Shown here: positions 33,228-41,641 of the stretch, one piece after another
Layout: each line of letters opens with the position of its first letter
How positions within the stretch are numbered: position 1 is the first letter of the stretch
Source: Streptomyces sp. CB01249
GTDB lineage: Bacteria > Actinomycetota > Actinomycetes > Streptomycetales > Streptomycetaceae
Direction: 5' to 3'
Assembly (NCBI RefSeq): GCF_001905735.1
Contig: NZ_LISW01000003.1
Coordinates: 124,341-188,340 of the forward strand
DNA length: 64,000 nt
Position numbers and translations under genes: made by a program
Notes under the pieces: generated by a model
The model's input: the letters and a program-made list of their open reading frames with translations, nothing else
What the model was told of the DNA's origin: nothing
Database searches by the model: none

Positions 33228-34493
33228 ATGACCGAGGAGACCCGCGAGGCATCCGCCGACGGCAGCGCCCCGTCGCGCCGCGCGCTGCTGGGCTGGGGCG
33301 GTGCCGGGCTCGCGCTCGGCGCCGCCGCGGCCGGGGTGGGCGTCGCAGCGGCCCGCTCCGGTGACGACGGCCGGGCCACCGCCGCGGACAGCGGCGCCGC
33401 GGTGCCGTTCCACGGGGCGCACCAGGCCGGAATCGCCACCGCCGTCCAGGACCGGCTGCACTTCGCCGCGTTCGACGTGACGACGAAGGACCGGGCCGAA
33501 CTGGTCGCGCTGCTCAAGGAGTGGACCCGGGCGGCCGAGCGGATGACCGCCGGGCACGCGGTCGGCGACGGGGCGTACGGGGGTCTGCCCGAGGCGCCGC
33601 CGGACGACACGGGCGAGGCGCTGGGGCTGAAGCCGTCCAGGCTGACGCTGACGGTCGGCTTCGGGCCCTCGCTGTTCGCGAAGGACCGGTTCGGTCTCGA
33701 AGGGCGGCGGCCCGAGGCGCTGGTGGACCTGCCGAAGTTCCCCGGGGACAACCTCGACAAGGCCCGCAGCGGCGGCGACCTGTGCGTCCAGGCGTGCGCG
33801 GACGACCCGCAGGTGGCCGTGCACGCCATCCGCAATCTCGCCAGGATCGGCATGGGCCGCGTCGCGATCCGCTGGTCGCAACTGGGCTTCGGCAAGACGT
33901 CTTCGACCACGCCGGACGCCCAGACCCCGCGCAACATGCTCGGCTTCAAGGACGGCACCCGGAACATCTCCGGCACCGACACGGCCGCCCTGTCCAAGCA
34001 CGTGTGGGCCGGGGAGGGGGACGGGCCCGGCTGGATGACGGGCGGCTCGTACCTGGTGGCCCGGCGCATCCGGATGCACATCGAGACCTGGGACCGCACC
34101 TCGCTCCAGGAGCAGGAGGACGTCTTCGGCCGCGACAAGGGCGAGGGCGCTCCGGTCGGCAAGTCCAAGGAGCGCGACGAGCCGTTCCTGAAGGCGATGC
34201 TGCCGACCGCGCACGTGCGCCTCGCCCACCCGGACAGCAACGGCGGGGCGACGATCCTGCGCCGGGGCTACTCCTTCACGGACGGCACCGACGGCCTCGG
34301 CCGGCTCGACGCGGGGCTGTTCTTCCTGGCCTATCAGCGCGACACCCGCAAGGCGTTCGTTCCTCTGCAACGGCGCCTGGCGGCACACGACGCACTCAAC
34401 GAGTACATCCAGCACGTGGGTTCGGCGCATTTCGCCGTCCCGCCGGGCGTCCGCGACAAGGACGACTGGTGGGGCCGGGCGCTGTTCTCGTAA
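33228..34493 (+). CDS. efeB: EfeB: Tat-exported DyP-type heme peroxidase
   Basis: 421 aa. A twin-arginine signal, SRRALLGWGG followed by a hydrophobic stretch, marks export of the folded protein. The body is a dye-decolorising peroxidase with GFKDGTRN (the GxxDG motif with its catalytic Asp) and proximal His likely in MLPTAHVRLAHPDS. In the EfeUOB system it oxidises Fe(II), and recovery of iron from heme has been proposed for the family. It lies 23 bp after efeO with GAGG upstream. Confidence 0.93.
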   Translation: MTEETREASADGSAPSRRALLGWGGAGLALGAAAAGVGVAAARSGDDGRATAADSGAAVPFHGAHQAGIATAVQDRLHFAAFDVTTKDRAELVALLKEWTRAAERMTAGHAVGDGAYGGLPEAPPDDTGEALGLKPSRLTLTVGFGPSLFAKDRFGLEGRRPEALVDLPKFPGDNLDKARSGGDLCVQACADDPQVAVHAIRNLARIGMGRVAIRWSQLGFGKTSSTTPDAQTPRNMLGFKDGTRNISGTDTAALSKHVWAGEGDGPGWMTGGSYLVARRIRMHIETWDRTSLQEQEDVFGRDKGEGAPVGKSKERDEPFLKAMLPTAHVRLAHPDSNGGATILRRGYSFTDGTDGLGRLDAGLFFLAYQRDTRKAFVPLQRRLAAHDALNEYIQHVGSAHFAVPPGVRDKDDWWGRALFS

Positions 34494-34523
34494 CGGGACT
34501 CGAAGCGGAAAGGGAACCGAGAC

Positions 34524-35492
34524 GTGTTCAGTAACTTCCTGATCGGGCTGCGCGAGGGCCTTGAGGCCAGCCTGGTCGTCTGCATCCTCATCGCGTACCT
34601 GGTGAAGACCGGCAACCGCGACAAGCTGCTGCCGATCTGGATCGGTGTGTCGATCGCGATCGTCGTCAGCCTGGGCTTCGGCGCCGGACTGGAGTTCGGC
34701 TCGCAGGAGATGACGTTCAAGGCGCAGGAGGCGCTGGGCGGTTCGCTGTCCATCGTCTCGGTGGGCCTGGTGACGTGGATGGTCTTCTGGATGCGGCGGA
34801 CCGCCCGCCATCTCAAGGCGGAGCTGCACGGCAAGCTGGACGCGGCGCTCGCCATGGGCACCGGCGCGCTCGTCGCGACCGCGCTCCTGGCGGTCGGCCG
34901 GGAGGGCCTGGAGACCTCGCTGTTCGTGTGGCGTGCGGTGCACGCGGCGGACGACGGCTGGCATCCGATGATCGGCGCGGTGCTCGGCATCGCCACGGCG
35001 GTGGTGCTGGGGTGGCTGTTCTACCGGGGCGCGCTGAAGATCAACCTGGCGAAGTTCTTCACCTGGACCGGCGGGATGCTGGTGGTCGTCGCCGCGGGTG
35101 TGCTGGCGTACGGCGTACACGACCTCCAGGAGGCGGAGTTCCTGGGCGGTCTGCAGAACCGGGCGTTCGACATCAGCGCCACGATCCCGCCGGACAGCTG
35201 GTACGGGACGCTGCTGAAGGGCACGTTCAACTTCCAGCCGGACCCCACCGTCCTCCAACTCACCGTCTGGGCGCTGTATCTGGTCCCGACCCTCGCGCTG
35301 TTCCTGTCCCCGGTAGGGTTCGGACGGTCAGTGGCGACGGATCAGAAGGCGCGGAAAGCAGCGGATGAGAAGTCTGGGGCCGGTGCGGCGGGCGACGGGG
35401 CTCGCGGTGGCGACGGTGCTGAGCCTGACGGCGAGCGGGTGCGTGACGGTGCACGGGGAGCGGGCAGCCGTACCGGCGGCGACGAGGGCTGA
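34524..35492 (+). CDS. efeU: EfeU/FTR1-type iron permease
   Basis: 322 aa with seven membrane segments. Both iron-permease motifs are present: LREGLEASLVV near residue 9 and VGREGLETSLFV near 135 (REGLE). GTG 34524 follows an AAGGGAA site. The membrane domain ends near residue 275; the remaining about 45 residues are a low-complexity Gly/Ala/Asp tail read in another frame from the start of the next gene, overlapping it by 128 bp. The gene order efeO-efeB-efeU differs from the usual efeU-efeO-efeB. Confidence 0.92.
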   Translation: MFSNFLIGLREGLEASLVVCILIAYLVKTGNRDKLLPIWIGVSIAIVVSLGFGAGLEFGSQEMTFKAQEALGGSLSIVSVGLVTWMVFWMRRTARHLKAELHGKLDAALAMGTGALVATALLAVGREGLETSLFVWRAVHAADDGWHPMIGAVLGIATAVVLGWLFYRGALKINLAKFFTWTGGMLVVVAAGVLAYGVHDLQEAEFLGGLQNRAFDISATIPPDSWYGTLLKGTFNFQPDPTVLQLTVWALYLVPTLALFLSPVGFGRSVATDQKARKAADEKSGAGAAGDGARGGDGAEPDGERVRDGARGAGSRTGGDEG

Positions 35493-36345
35493 GGCCGCCC
35501 GGGCGCTGAAGGAGTTCACCGCCGCGTACAACGCCGCCGACAAGGCGTACGATCCGGCGCTGGACGCGGACGTGGTGACGGGCTCGCTCGGCGCCATCAA
35601 CCAGGCGGGGCTGAAGGCCCGGCACCGGATAGCGCCCACCGGCAACTCCCGGCACCAGCCGCTGAAACTGACCGACGCCCGTTTCGTCATCCCCGAGAAG
35701 GCGGGCTGGCCGCGCTGGTTCCTCGCCGACACGGACTCCAACCGGGACACGGACGAGGGCGGGAAGAACAGCCGCTGGCTGCTGGCGTTCACGAAGACCG
35801 GCCCCGACGCGGGCTGGAAGGCCGCCTATCTGTCGGTCGTCACGAAGAACCAGCTGCCCGCCGTCGCGCAGGACGCCGCCCCGGTCGCGGCGGACGGACC
35901 GGGCCTGACCGTGGCCCCGCGCGATCTCGGCACGCGGTACACGCAGTACCTCCAGCAGGGCACCCCGGACGTCTTCGCCCCGGGGGCGGCCACCTCGCAG
36001 TGGCGGGACGCGCGGCTGAACACCCGGCGGGCCGGGTTCTCGTACCAGTACGCCGACCAGCCGCTGGACGGTGGCGCGTACGCCCCGCTGGGGGTGGCCA
36101 CCGAGGACGGCGGGGCGCTGGTCTTCTTCAGCAGCAGGCACTTCGAGCGGCAGACCGCCGCGCAGGGGCTGCGCCCGGCGGTCGACCCCGATGTGGAGGC
36201 GCTGCTCACCGGAGAGGTGAAGAGCACGCTGACCAAGGAGCGGGTCTCCAGCCAGCTGGTGTACGTGCCGAAGAAGGGCGCCGGCACGGGCAAGGTGACC
36301 GTGCTCAGCCGGCTGCCCGGGCTGACCTCGGCGAAGGGCTCGTAG
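35365..36345 (+). CDS. Secreted lipoprotein of unknown function
   Basis: 326 aa. A clear lipoprotein signal, MRSLGPVRRATGLAV then LTASGC, supports the start at 35365, which lies inside efeU (128-bp overlap). The mature part is a conserved-looking soluble domain: LKEFTAAYNAADKAYD, then RHRIAPTGNSRHQPLKLTDARFVIP. No family recognised. Overlap with efeU suggests cotranscription and a possible role at the cell surface in the same iron pathway, but nothing in the sequence proves it. Confidence 0.8.
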   Translation: MRSLGPVRRATGLAVATVLSLTASGCVTVHGERAAVPAATRAEAARALKEFTAAYNAADKAYDPALDADVVTGSLGAINQAGLKARHRIAPTGNSRHQPLKLTDARFVIPEKAGWPRWFLADTDSNRDTDEGGKNSRWLLAFTKTGPDAGWKAAYLSVVTKNQLPAVAQDAAPVAADGPGLTVAPRDLGTRYTQYLQQGTPDVFAPGAATSQWRDARLNTRRAGFSYQYADQPLDGGAYAPLGVATEDGGALVFFSSRHFERQTAAQGLRPAVDPDVEALLTGEVKSTLTKERVSSQLVYVPKKGAGTGKVTVLSRLPGLTSAKGS

Positions 36346-36373
36346 GGGCCTTTACGGAAAACCCCGGGCCCGG

Positions 36374-37120
36374 CTACCGGCGCAGCGGCCAGGCCACCGA
36401 TTCGTGGTCGACCTCGCTCTGGCCCTCGGAGCCGACGAACCGTGCGCAGGCGTCCGTCAGGGTCTCCAGGAGCGTCAGCGGGTCGGGCAGCGGGTGCTCG
36501 GGGCCGCGCAGCCAGGCGACGTCCAGCTCACCGGGGAGCTGGGCCGGGGGGAGCAGGACGTAGCTGCCCCGGCAGTGCCAGCGCAGGCCCGGGTGCTCGT
36601 CCATCGTCTCGGGGTGGCAGTCCAGCTCGCACGGCCACCACTCGTCCTCGTCCTCCGGGGTGCCGCGCGTCGCGGTGAAGAACAGCATCCGGTCGTCGCC
36701 GGAGCGGGCCACGGGCCCGACCTCGACCCCGGCGGCGAGGAGCCGTTCCAGGGCCTGCTCACCGGCCGCCAGCGGGACGTCCAGGACGTCGTGGATCATG
36801 CCGGTCGCGGTGATGAAGTTGGCCTGCGGCTGGCTGCGGGCCCAGCGCTCGATCTGGGCGCGGTCGGTGGTGGACTGCGTCTGCCAGGCGAACGAGAGCG
36901 GATGGCGGGCCGGGGTGGGACAGCCGATGCGTTCGCACGAACATCGGTAGCCGACCGGGTGGGCGGCGGGTGCGATCGGCATTCCGGCCTCGGCGACAGC
37001 CAGGAGCAGCGCCTCCCGTGCGGTGTCGTCGACCTCGCGCTGCTGCGGTTTGGGTCGTCGCCGCAGCCACTGGGAAATCTTGCTCTCTGAGCCGCGATTA
37101 CGGCCGAAATCGGCGCCCAT
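36374..37120 (-). CDS. Prim-Pol-like (bifunctional DNA primase/polymerase domain) protein
   Basis: 248 aa. The order CERIGCPTPARHPLSFAWQTQSTTDRAQIERWARSQPQANFITATG followed by DVLDVPLAAG matches the archaeo-eukaryotic primase-polymerase domain seen in plasmid and phage replicases and in many stand-alone Streptomyces proteins. The catalytic acidic pair appears as DVLDV. A Cys pair (CSCERIGC) may bind zinc. No helicase domain is present, so this is the short form; activity is uncertain. AAGGGGAT precedes ATG 37120. Confidence 0.75.
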   Translation of the reverse strand: MGADFGRNRGSESKISQWLRRRPKPQQREVDDTAREALLLAVAEAGMPIAPAAHPVGYRCSCERIGCPTPARHPLSFAWQTQSTTDRAQIERWARSQPQANFITATGMIHDVLDVPLAAGEQALERLLAAGVEVGPVARSGDDRMLFFTATRGTPEDEDEWWPCELDCHPETMDEHPGLRWHCRGSYVLLPPAQLPGELDVAWLRGPEHPLPDPLTLLETLTDACARFVGSEGQSEVDHESVAWPLRR

Positions 37121-37424
37121 CTATCCCCTTGCCTTTGCGTTGCCCCTGCCCATGGTCCCACCATCCTGCGCCTCGGGTGGCCAGAGTCCGGAAGCGGGGT
37201 GGGACGGCCGATGCCGCACGGGGGGCACTATCACACGCTTTGTCATGAAAGAGCACGTGTGGTGACCGGTCAGGACAGGCCCTGGGGTCCGCGTCCGCGC
37301 GAACCACCCGTTCGGACCACAGCGCCGGGGGCCCGGACGGCGCACCATGAGTGCACGCACACACCCGTGCGACGCACCGGCCGCAGCGGCCACCAGCCGC
37401 CGCGACGATTCGTGAGGAGTCTGA
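37121..37424. other. Divergent intergenic region
   Basis: 304 bp between the Prim-Pol-like and dimethylargininase-like genes. An imperfect dyad TCACACG (37231-37237) with CGTGTGG (about 37255-37261) is seen; otherwise no convincing promoter or RNA structure. Confidence 0.3.
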
Positions 37425-38240
37425 ATGCCTCGTGAAGCCACACCCCGGCAGTTTCTGATGTGTGCCCCTGCCCACTTCAAGGTGACGTATTCCATCAATC
37501 CGTGGATGGATCCCACCAAGCCGGTCGATCTGCCGCTGGCGCAGACCCAGTGGGAGGACCTGCGCGACCGCTACCGGGCCCTCGGCCACACCGTCGACCT
37601 GCTGGAGCCGCACCCCGACCTGCCGGACATGGTCTTCGCGGCGAACGGGGCCACGGTGATCGACGGCCGGGTGCTGGGCGCCCGCTTCGCCTACCAGGAA
37701 CGGTTCGAGGAGGCGGCCGCCCACCGGGACTGGTTCCTCGGCCACGGCTTCACCGAATTCCACGAGCCGGACCACGTCAACGAGGGCGAGGGCGACTTCG
37801 CGGTGACCGCCTCCTACGTGCTGGCGGGCCGGGGCTTCCGGTCGTCGCCGCTCTCGCACGCGGAGGCGCAGGAGTTCTTCGGGCGCCCCGTGATCGGCCT
37901 CGACCTGGTGGACCCGCGCTACTACCACCTGGACACGGCCCTGTGCGTGCTGGACGACGCGGCCGACGAGGTCATGTACTACCCGCAGGCGTTCTCGCCG
38001 GGCAGCCGGGCGGTCCTGGCGCGGCTCTTCCCGGACGCGCTGATCGCCGGGGACGCGGACGCGGCAGCGCTCGGTCTGAACGCGGTGAGCGACGGGCTGC
38101 ACGTCCTGCTGCCGCAGGCGGCGACGGGGCTCTTCGACCCGCTCCGGGCGCGCGGCTTCGATCCGGTGCCGATGGACCTGAGCGAGCTGCTGAAGGGCGG
38201 CGGCAGCGTGAAGTGCTGTACGCAGGAGCTGCGGCCCTAG
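37425..38240 (+). CDS. Dimethylargininase / amidinotransferase family hydrolase
   Basis: 271 aa of the guanidino-group-modifying superfamily: an N-terminal substrate-binding stretch FAANGATVIDG, the motif EGEGDFAVT, catalytic His in YYHLDTALCVL, and a nucleophilic Cys in GSVKCCTQEL at the C-terminus. The length and motifs fit DDAH-type enzymes that release citrulline from methylarginines (or related ornithine/arginine substrates). GGAG precedes ATG 37425. Its TAG stop overlaps that of the convergent methyltransferase gene in a shared CTAG. Confidence 0.85.
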   Translation: MPREATPRQFLMCAPAHFKVTYSINPWMDPTKPVDLPLAQTQWEDLRDRYRALGHTVDLLEPHPDLPDMVFAANGATVIDGRVLGARFAYQERFEEAAAHRDWFLGHGFTEFHEPDHVNEGEGDFAVTASYVLAGRGFRSSPLSHAEAQEFFGRPVIGLDLVDPRYYHLDTALCVLDDAADEVMYYPQAFSPGSRAVLARLFPDALIAGDADAAALGLNAVSDGLHVLLPQAATGLFDPLRARGFDPVPMDLSELLKGGGSVKCCTQELRP

Positions 38241-39235
38241 GCCTCGCTCCCCGGGGGCGGCCAGGGGTCGCCCCAGTCGGTGTCCCGGGCGGCGCGGTAC
38301 AGGGCGCCGTGCCGCTTGGTGACCGTGTCGCGCCGCAGGCCCTCGTCGCGGGTGCAGAGGTCGAGGAGCACCTGCCCCTTGCGGATCTGGGGCCTGCGGA
38401 CGACCCGGGCGGCCACGGGCAGGGGCGTGAACCGGGTGGCGACGACGTAGCTGAACTTCTCGTCCTCGTACGCCAGTGAGCCGCCCTTGACCTGCCGGTG
38501 CAGCGAGGAGCGGCTGACCCGGGCCGAGAAGTGGCACCAGTCGGTGCCCGGCTCGATGGGGCAGGCGCCGCTGTGCGGGCAGGGCGCGGCGACGGTGAGC
38601 CCGGCGGCGGTCAGGCGGTCGCGGGCCTCGATGATCCGGGCGTAGCCGCCGGGGGTGCCTGCCTCCACGACCACGACGGCCTGCCCGGCGCGGGCGGCGG
38701 CGTCGATGAGGGCGGTGCGGGCGGGGACGGTGAGCTCGTTGAGCACGTAGGAGATCGTGACCAGGTCCGCCGGGGCGAGGTCGAGGTCCTCGCCGATGCG
38801 GGCCCGCCGCCAGTCGGCGGTGCGCAGGGCGGGCGCTCCGGAGGCGGCGGCCAGTTCGCGGCCGAGGGCGAGCGCGGGCTCGGCCCAGTCCAGGACGGTG
38901 GTGCGGTGGCCCTCCCACTCCCCCGCGACGGCCCAGCTCGCCGCCCCGGTGCCGCCGCCGACGTCGGTGTGCGTGGCGGGCGCCCAGTCGGGGGCGGCCT
39001 CGCGGAGCGCGCCGAGGGCGGACCGTACCGCCTCGAAGGTGGCGGGCATCCGGTACGCCGCGTACGCGGCCACGTCCGAGCGGTCGCGGAGCACCGGGGC
39101 GTCGGTGGGGATGGTGCCCCGGTAGTGGGCGATGAGCCGGTCGACGGCCTGCCCGGCCTGCTTGGGCGGCAGCCCGTCCAGGATTCCGGCGAGGGCCGCG
39201 CGCAGGGCGTCCGCGGTGGGGAGGGTGGCGATCAC
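38237..39235 (-). CDS. Rsm22-like small-ribosomal-subunit methyltransferase
   Basis: 332 aa. An SAM-binding core (THTDVGGGTGAASWAV, DLVTISYVLNELT) is followed by the Rsm22-specific Cys motif APCPHSGACPIEPGTDWCHF, which in mitochondrial homologues binds an Fe-S cluster, and by KFSYVVATR. Relatives are needed for small-subunit assembly; the bacterial role is not well established. GTG 39235 has TACAAT 6 nt upstream with no ribosome site, so the transcript is likely leaderless. Confidence 0.85.
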   Translation of the reverse strand: MIATLPTADALRAALAGILDGLPPKQAGQAVDRLIAHYRGTIPTDAPVLRDRSDVAAYAAYRMPATFEAVRSALGALREAAPDWAPATHTDVGGGTGAASWAVAGEWEGHRTTVLDWAEPALALGRELAAASGAPALRTADWRRARIGEDLDLAPADLVTISYVLNELTVPARTALIDAAARAGQAVVVVEAGTPGGYARIIEARDRLTAAGLTVAAPCPHSGACPIEPGTDWCHFSARVSRSSLHRQVKGGSLAYEDEKFSYVVATRFTPLPVAARVVRRPQIRKGQVLLDLCTRDEGLRRDTVTKRHGALYRAARDTDWGDPWPPPGSEA

Positions 39236-39265
39236 CGATGAATTGTAGGCGGGGTGGAGGCCCGT

Positions 39266-40564
39266 TCAGATTGCCGAGGGACGCTGCCAGGGGCGGCAGA
39301 GGCCGAGGAAGCAGGCCAGGGCACCGACCGCGCAGACGAGCTGGACGACGGCCATGGGCACCGCGGTCTCCTCGCCCGCGATCCCGACGAGCGGCGAGGC
39401 GATGGCGCCGATCAGGAACTGCGAGGTGCCGAGCAGCGCGGAGGCCGATCCGGCGGCGTGCTTGGTGCGCATCAGCGCCTGGGCGTTGGTGTTGGGCATC
39501 GCGAGGCCCATCGCCGACATCAGCACGAAGAGCCCGGCCGCCACCGGCACGAGCCCGACGTCGCCGAAGACCCCGGAGGTCATCAGGAGCAGCGCGGTCG
39601 CGGCGGCCACGATGACGACGAGTCCGAAGGTGAGGGCCTTGTCCAGGCTGACCCGGCCGACGAGCAGCTTGCCGTTGATCTGGCCGACCGTGATCAGCCC
39701 GACGGAGTTGATGCCGAAGAGCAGGCTGAAGGTCTGCGGTGAGGCGCCGTAGATCTCCTGGATGACGAACGGCGAGGCGCTGACGTACGCGAAGAGGGCG
39801 GCGAAGGCGAGGCTGCCCGCGATCATGTAGCCGGTGAAGACGCGGTCGGCGAGCAGGCCGCGCATGGTGCGCAGCGCGTCGCCGATGCCGCCGGTGTGGC
39901 GTTCGGCGGGCGGCAGGGTCTCGCCGAGCCACTTCCAGACGACGAAGGTGAGCAGCAGGCCGACGCCGGTCAGCACGGCGAAGATGCCGCGCCAGTCGGT
40001 GAGCCGCAGGACCTGGCCGCCGATGACCGGCGCGATGACGGGGGCGACGCCGGAGATCAGCATCAGCGTCGAGAAGAACCGGGCCATCGCGACGCCGTCG
40101 TACATGTCGCGGACCACGGCGCGGGCGATGACGATGCCCGCCGCGCCCGCGAGGCCCTGGATCAGGCGGAAGGCGATGAGGAGTCCGGCGGACGGGGCGA
40201 AGATGCAGAGCGCGGTGGCCAGCACGTAGACGGCCATGCCGAGGAGCAGCGGGCGGCGCCTGCCCCAGCGGTCGCTCATCGGTCCGACGACGACCTGTCC
40301 GAGCGCCATGCCGGTGAGGCAGGCGGTCAGCGTGAGCTGGACCGTGGCGGCGGGTGCGTGCAGCGAGTCCGTGACGGCGGGGAGCGCCGGGAGGTACATG
40401 TCCATCGACAGCGGCGGGAGCGCCGTGAGGCCGCCGAGGACGAGGGTGACGAGGAGGCCGGTGCGCCGGGCGGCGGTGGCGGCCCTGCCGGGAAGGGGTG
40501 CCCCTTGCGGGGCGGTGTCGGTGGTGCGTATCTGCTGGGCCCGGCTGACGCCGCTCTCCGGCAT
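39266..40564 (-). CDS. Bcr/CflA family multidrug efflux MFS transporter
   Basis: 432 aa with 12 membrane segments. The opening PPLSMDMYLPALPAVTDSL, GPMSDRWGRRRPLLLG (motif A), and RLIQGLAGAAGIVIARAVVRDM are diagnostic of the Bcr/CflA group, which exports bicyclomycin, chloramphenicol and other compounds. ATG 40564 is preferred to ATG 40576 because GGAG lies 6 nt upstream. It is divergent from the Gfo/Idh gene. No local regulator is present. Confidence 0.93.
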   Translation of the reverse strand: MPESGVSRAQQIRTTDTAPQGAPLPGRAATAARRTGLLVTLVLGGLTALPPLSMDMYLPALPAVTDSLHAPAATVQLTLTACLTGMALGQVVVGPMSDRWGRRRPLLLGMAVYVLATALCIFAPSAGLLIAFRLIQGLAGAAGIVIARAVVRDMYDGVAMARFFSTLMLISGVAPVIAPVIGGQVLRLTDWRGIFAVLTGVGLLLTFVVWKWLGETLPPAERHTGGIGDALRTMRGLLADRVFTGYMIAGSLAFAALFAYVSASPFVIQEIYGASPQTFSLLFGINSVGLITVGQINGKLLVGRVSLDKALTFGLVVIVAAATALLLMTSGVFGDVGLVPVAAGLFVLMSAMGLAMPNTNAQALMRTKHAAGSASALLGTSQFLIGAIASPLVGIAGEETAVPMAVVQLVCAVGALACFLGLCRPWQRPSAI

Positions 40565-40642
40565 TCTCGTCTCCATAGTTGTTGAATCCGGCTCTATGCT
40601 CTCAGCTCGGCGGGGATGGTCGACACCTTTTTGGGAGTGTGC

Positions 40643-41641
40643 ATGAGCAGGACTGTCCGTTGGGGCGTGCTGGCGACCGGTGGGATCGCGGCGACGTTCA
40701 CCGCCGATCTGCAGGCCGTGCCCGGTGCGGAGGTGGTGGCCGTGGCGTCCCGCTCGGACGCCTCGGCGCGGGCGTTCGCGGAGCGGTTCGGGATACCGAG
40801 GGCGTACGGCGACTGGGCGGGCCTGGTCGCGGACGACGAGGTCGACGTGGTGTACGTGGCCACGCCGCACTCCGCGCACCGGGAGGCCGCCGCGCTCGCG
40901 CTGGAGGCCGGGAAGCACGTGCTGTGCGAGAAGGCGTTCACGCTGAACGAGCGCGAGGCGCGGGAGCTGGTGAAGCTGGCCCGGGACCGCGGGGTCTTCC
41001 TGATGGAAGCGATGTGGACCTACTGCAACCCCGTGATCCGGCGCCTCACCGAGCTGGTGCGGGACGGGGCGATCGGCGAGATCCGGACCGTGCAGGCCGA
41101 CTTCGGCTTCGCGGCGGATCTGGGCCCGGAGCACCGGCTGCGCGATCCCCGGCTGGGCGGCGGGGCGCTGCTGGACCTGGGCGTGTACCCGGTGTCGTTC
41201 GCGCATCTGCTGCTGGGCGAGCCGGACCGGGTGCAGGCGGACGCCCTGCTGTCGCCGGAGGGCGTGGACCTGAACACCGGGATGCTGCTGGGCTGGGACT
41301 CGGGGGCCAACGCGCTGCTGTCCTGCTCGATCGTCGGGCACCACCCGACGGCCGCGACGGTGATCGGGACGGCCGGGCGGATCGACATCCCGCACAGCTT
41401 CTTCCACCCGGAGGGCTTCGTGCTGCACCGGAACGGCGCCGAGCCGGAGGAGATCACCTCGGGCCCGGGTCCGCAGGGGCTCTCGGGGATGCAGTACGAG
41501 GCGGTCGAGGTGATGCGGGCGGTCCTGGCGGGCGAGACGGAGTCCCCGCTCGTCCCGCTGGAGGGTTCGCTCGCGGTGATGCGGACGCTCGACGCGGTCC
41601 GTGACCGCATCGGCGTCCGCTATCCCGTGGATGCCGTCTAG
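40643..41641 (+). CDS. Gfo/Idh/MocA family oxidoreductase
   Basis: 332 aa. N-terminal NAD(P) Rossmann domain (WGVLATGGIAATFTADL, then VVAVASRSDASARAFAERFG), the family motif EKAFTLNEREARELV where the Lys is catalytic, and a C-terminal substrate domain with DLGVYPVSFAHLLLGEP. Acts on sugars, inositols or related diols; the closest pattern is the dimeric dihydrodiol/xylose dehydrogenase type. GGGAG lies 5 nt before ATG 40643; the in-frame ATG at 40616 has no such site. A TATGCT -10 is at 40595-40600. Confidence 0.9.
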   Translation: MSRTVRWGVLATGGIAATFTADLQAVPGAEVVAVASRSDASARAFAERFGIPRAYGDWAGLVADDEVDVVYVATPHSAHREAAALALEAGKHVLCEKAFTLNEREARELVKLARDRGVFLMEAMWTYCNPVIRRLTELVRDGAIGEIRTVQADFGFAADLGPEHRLRDPRLGGGALLDLGVYPVSFAHLLLGEPDRVQADALLSPEGVDLNTGMLLGWDSGANALLSCSIVGHHPTAATVIGTAGRIDIPHSFFHPEGFVLHRNGAEPEEITSGPGPQGLSGMQYEAVEVMRAVLAGETESPLVPLEGSLAVMRTLDAVRDRIGVRYPVDAV

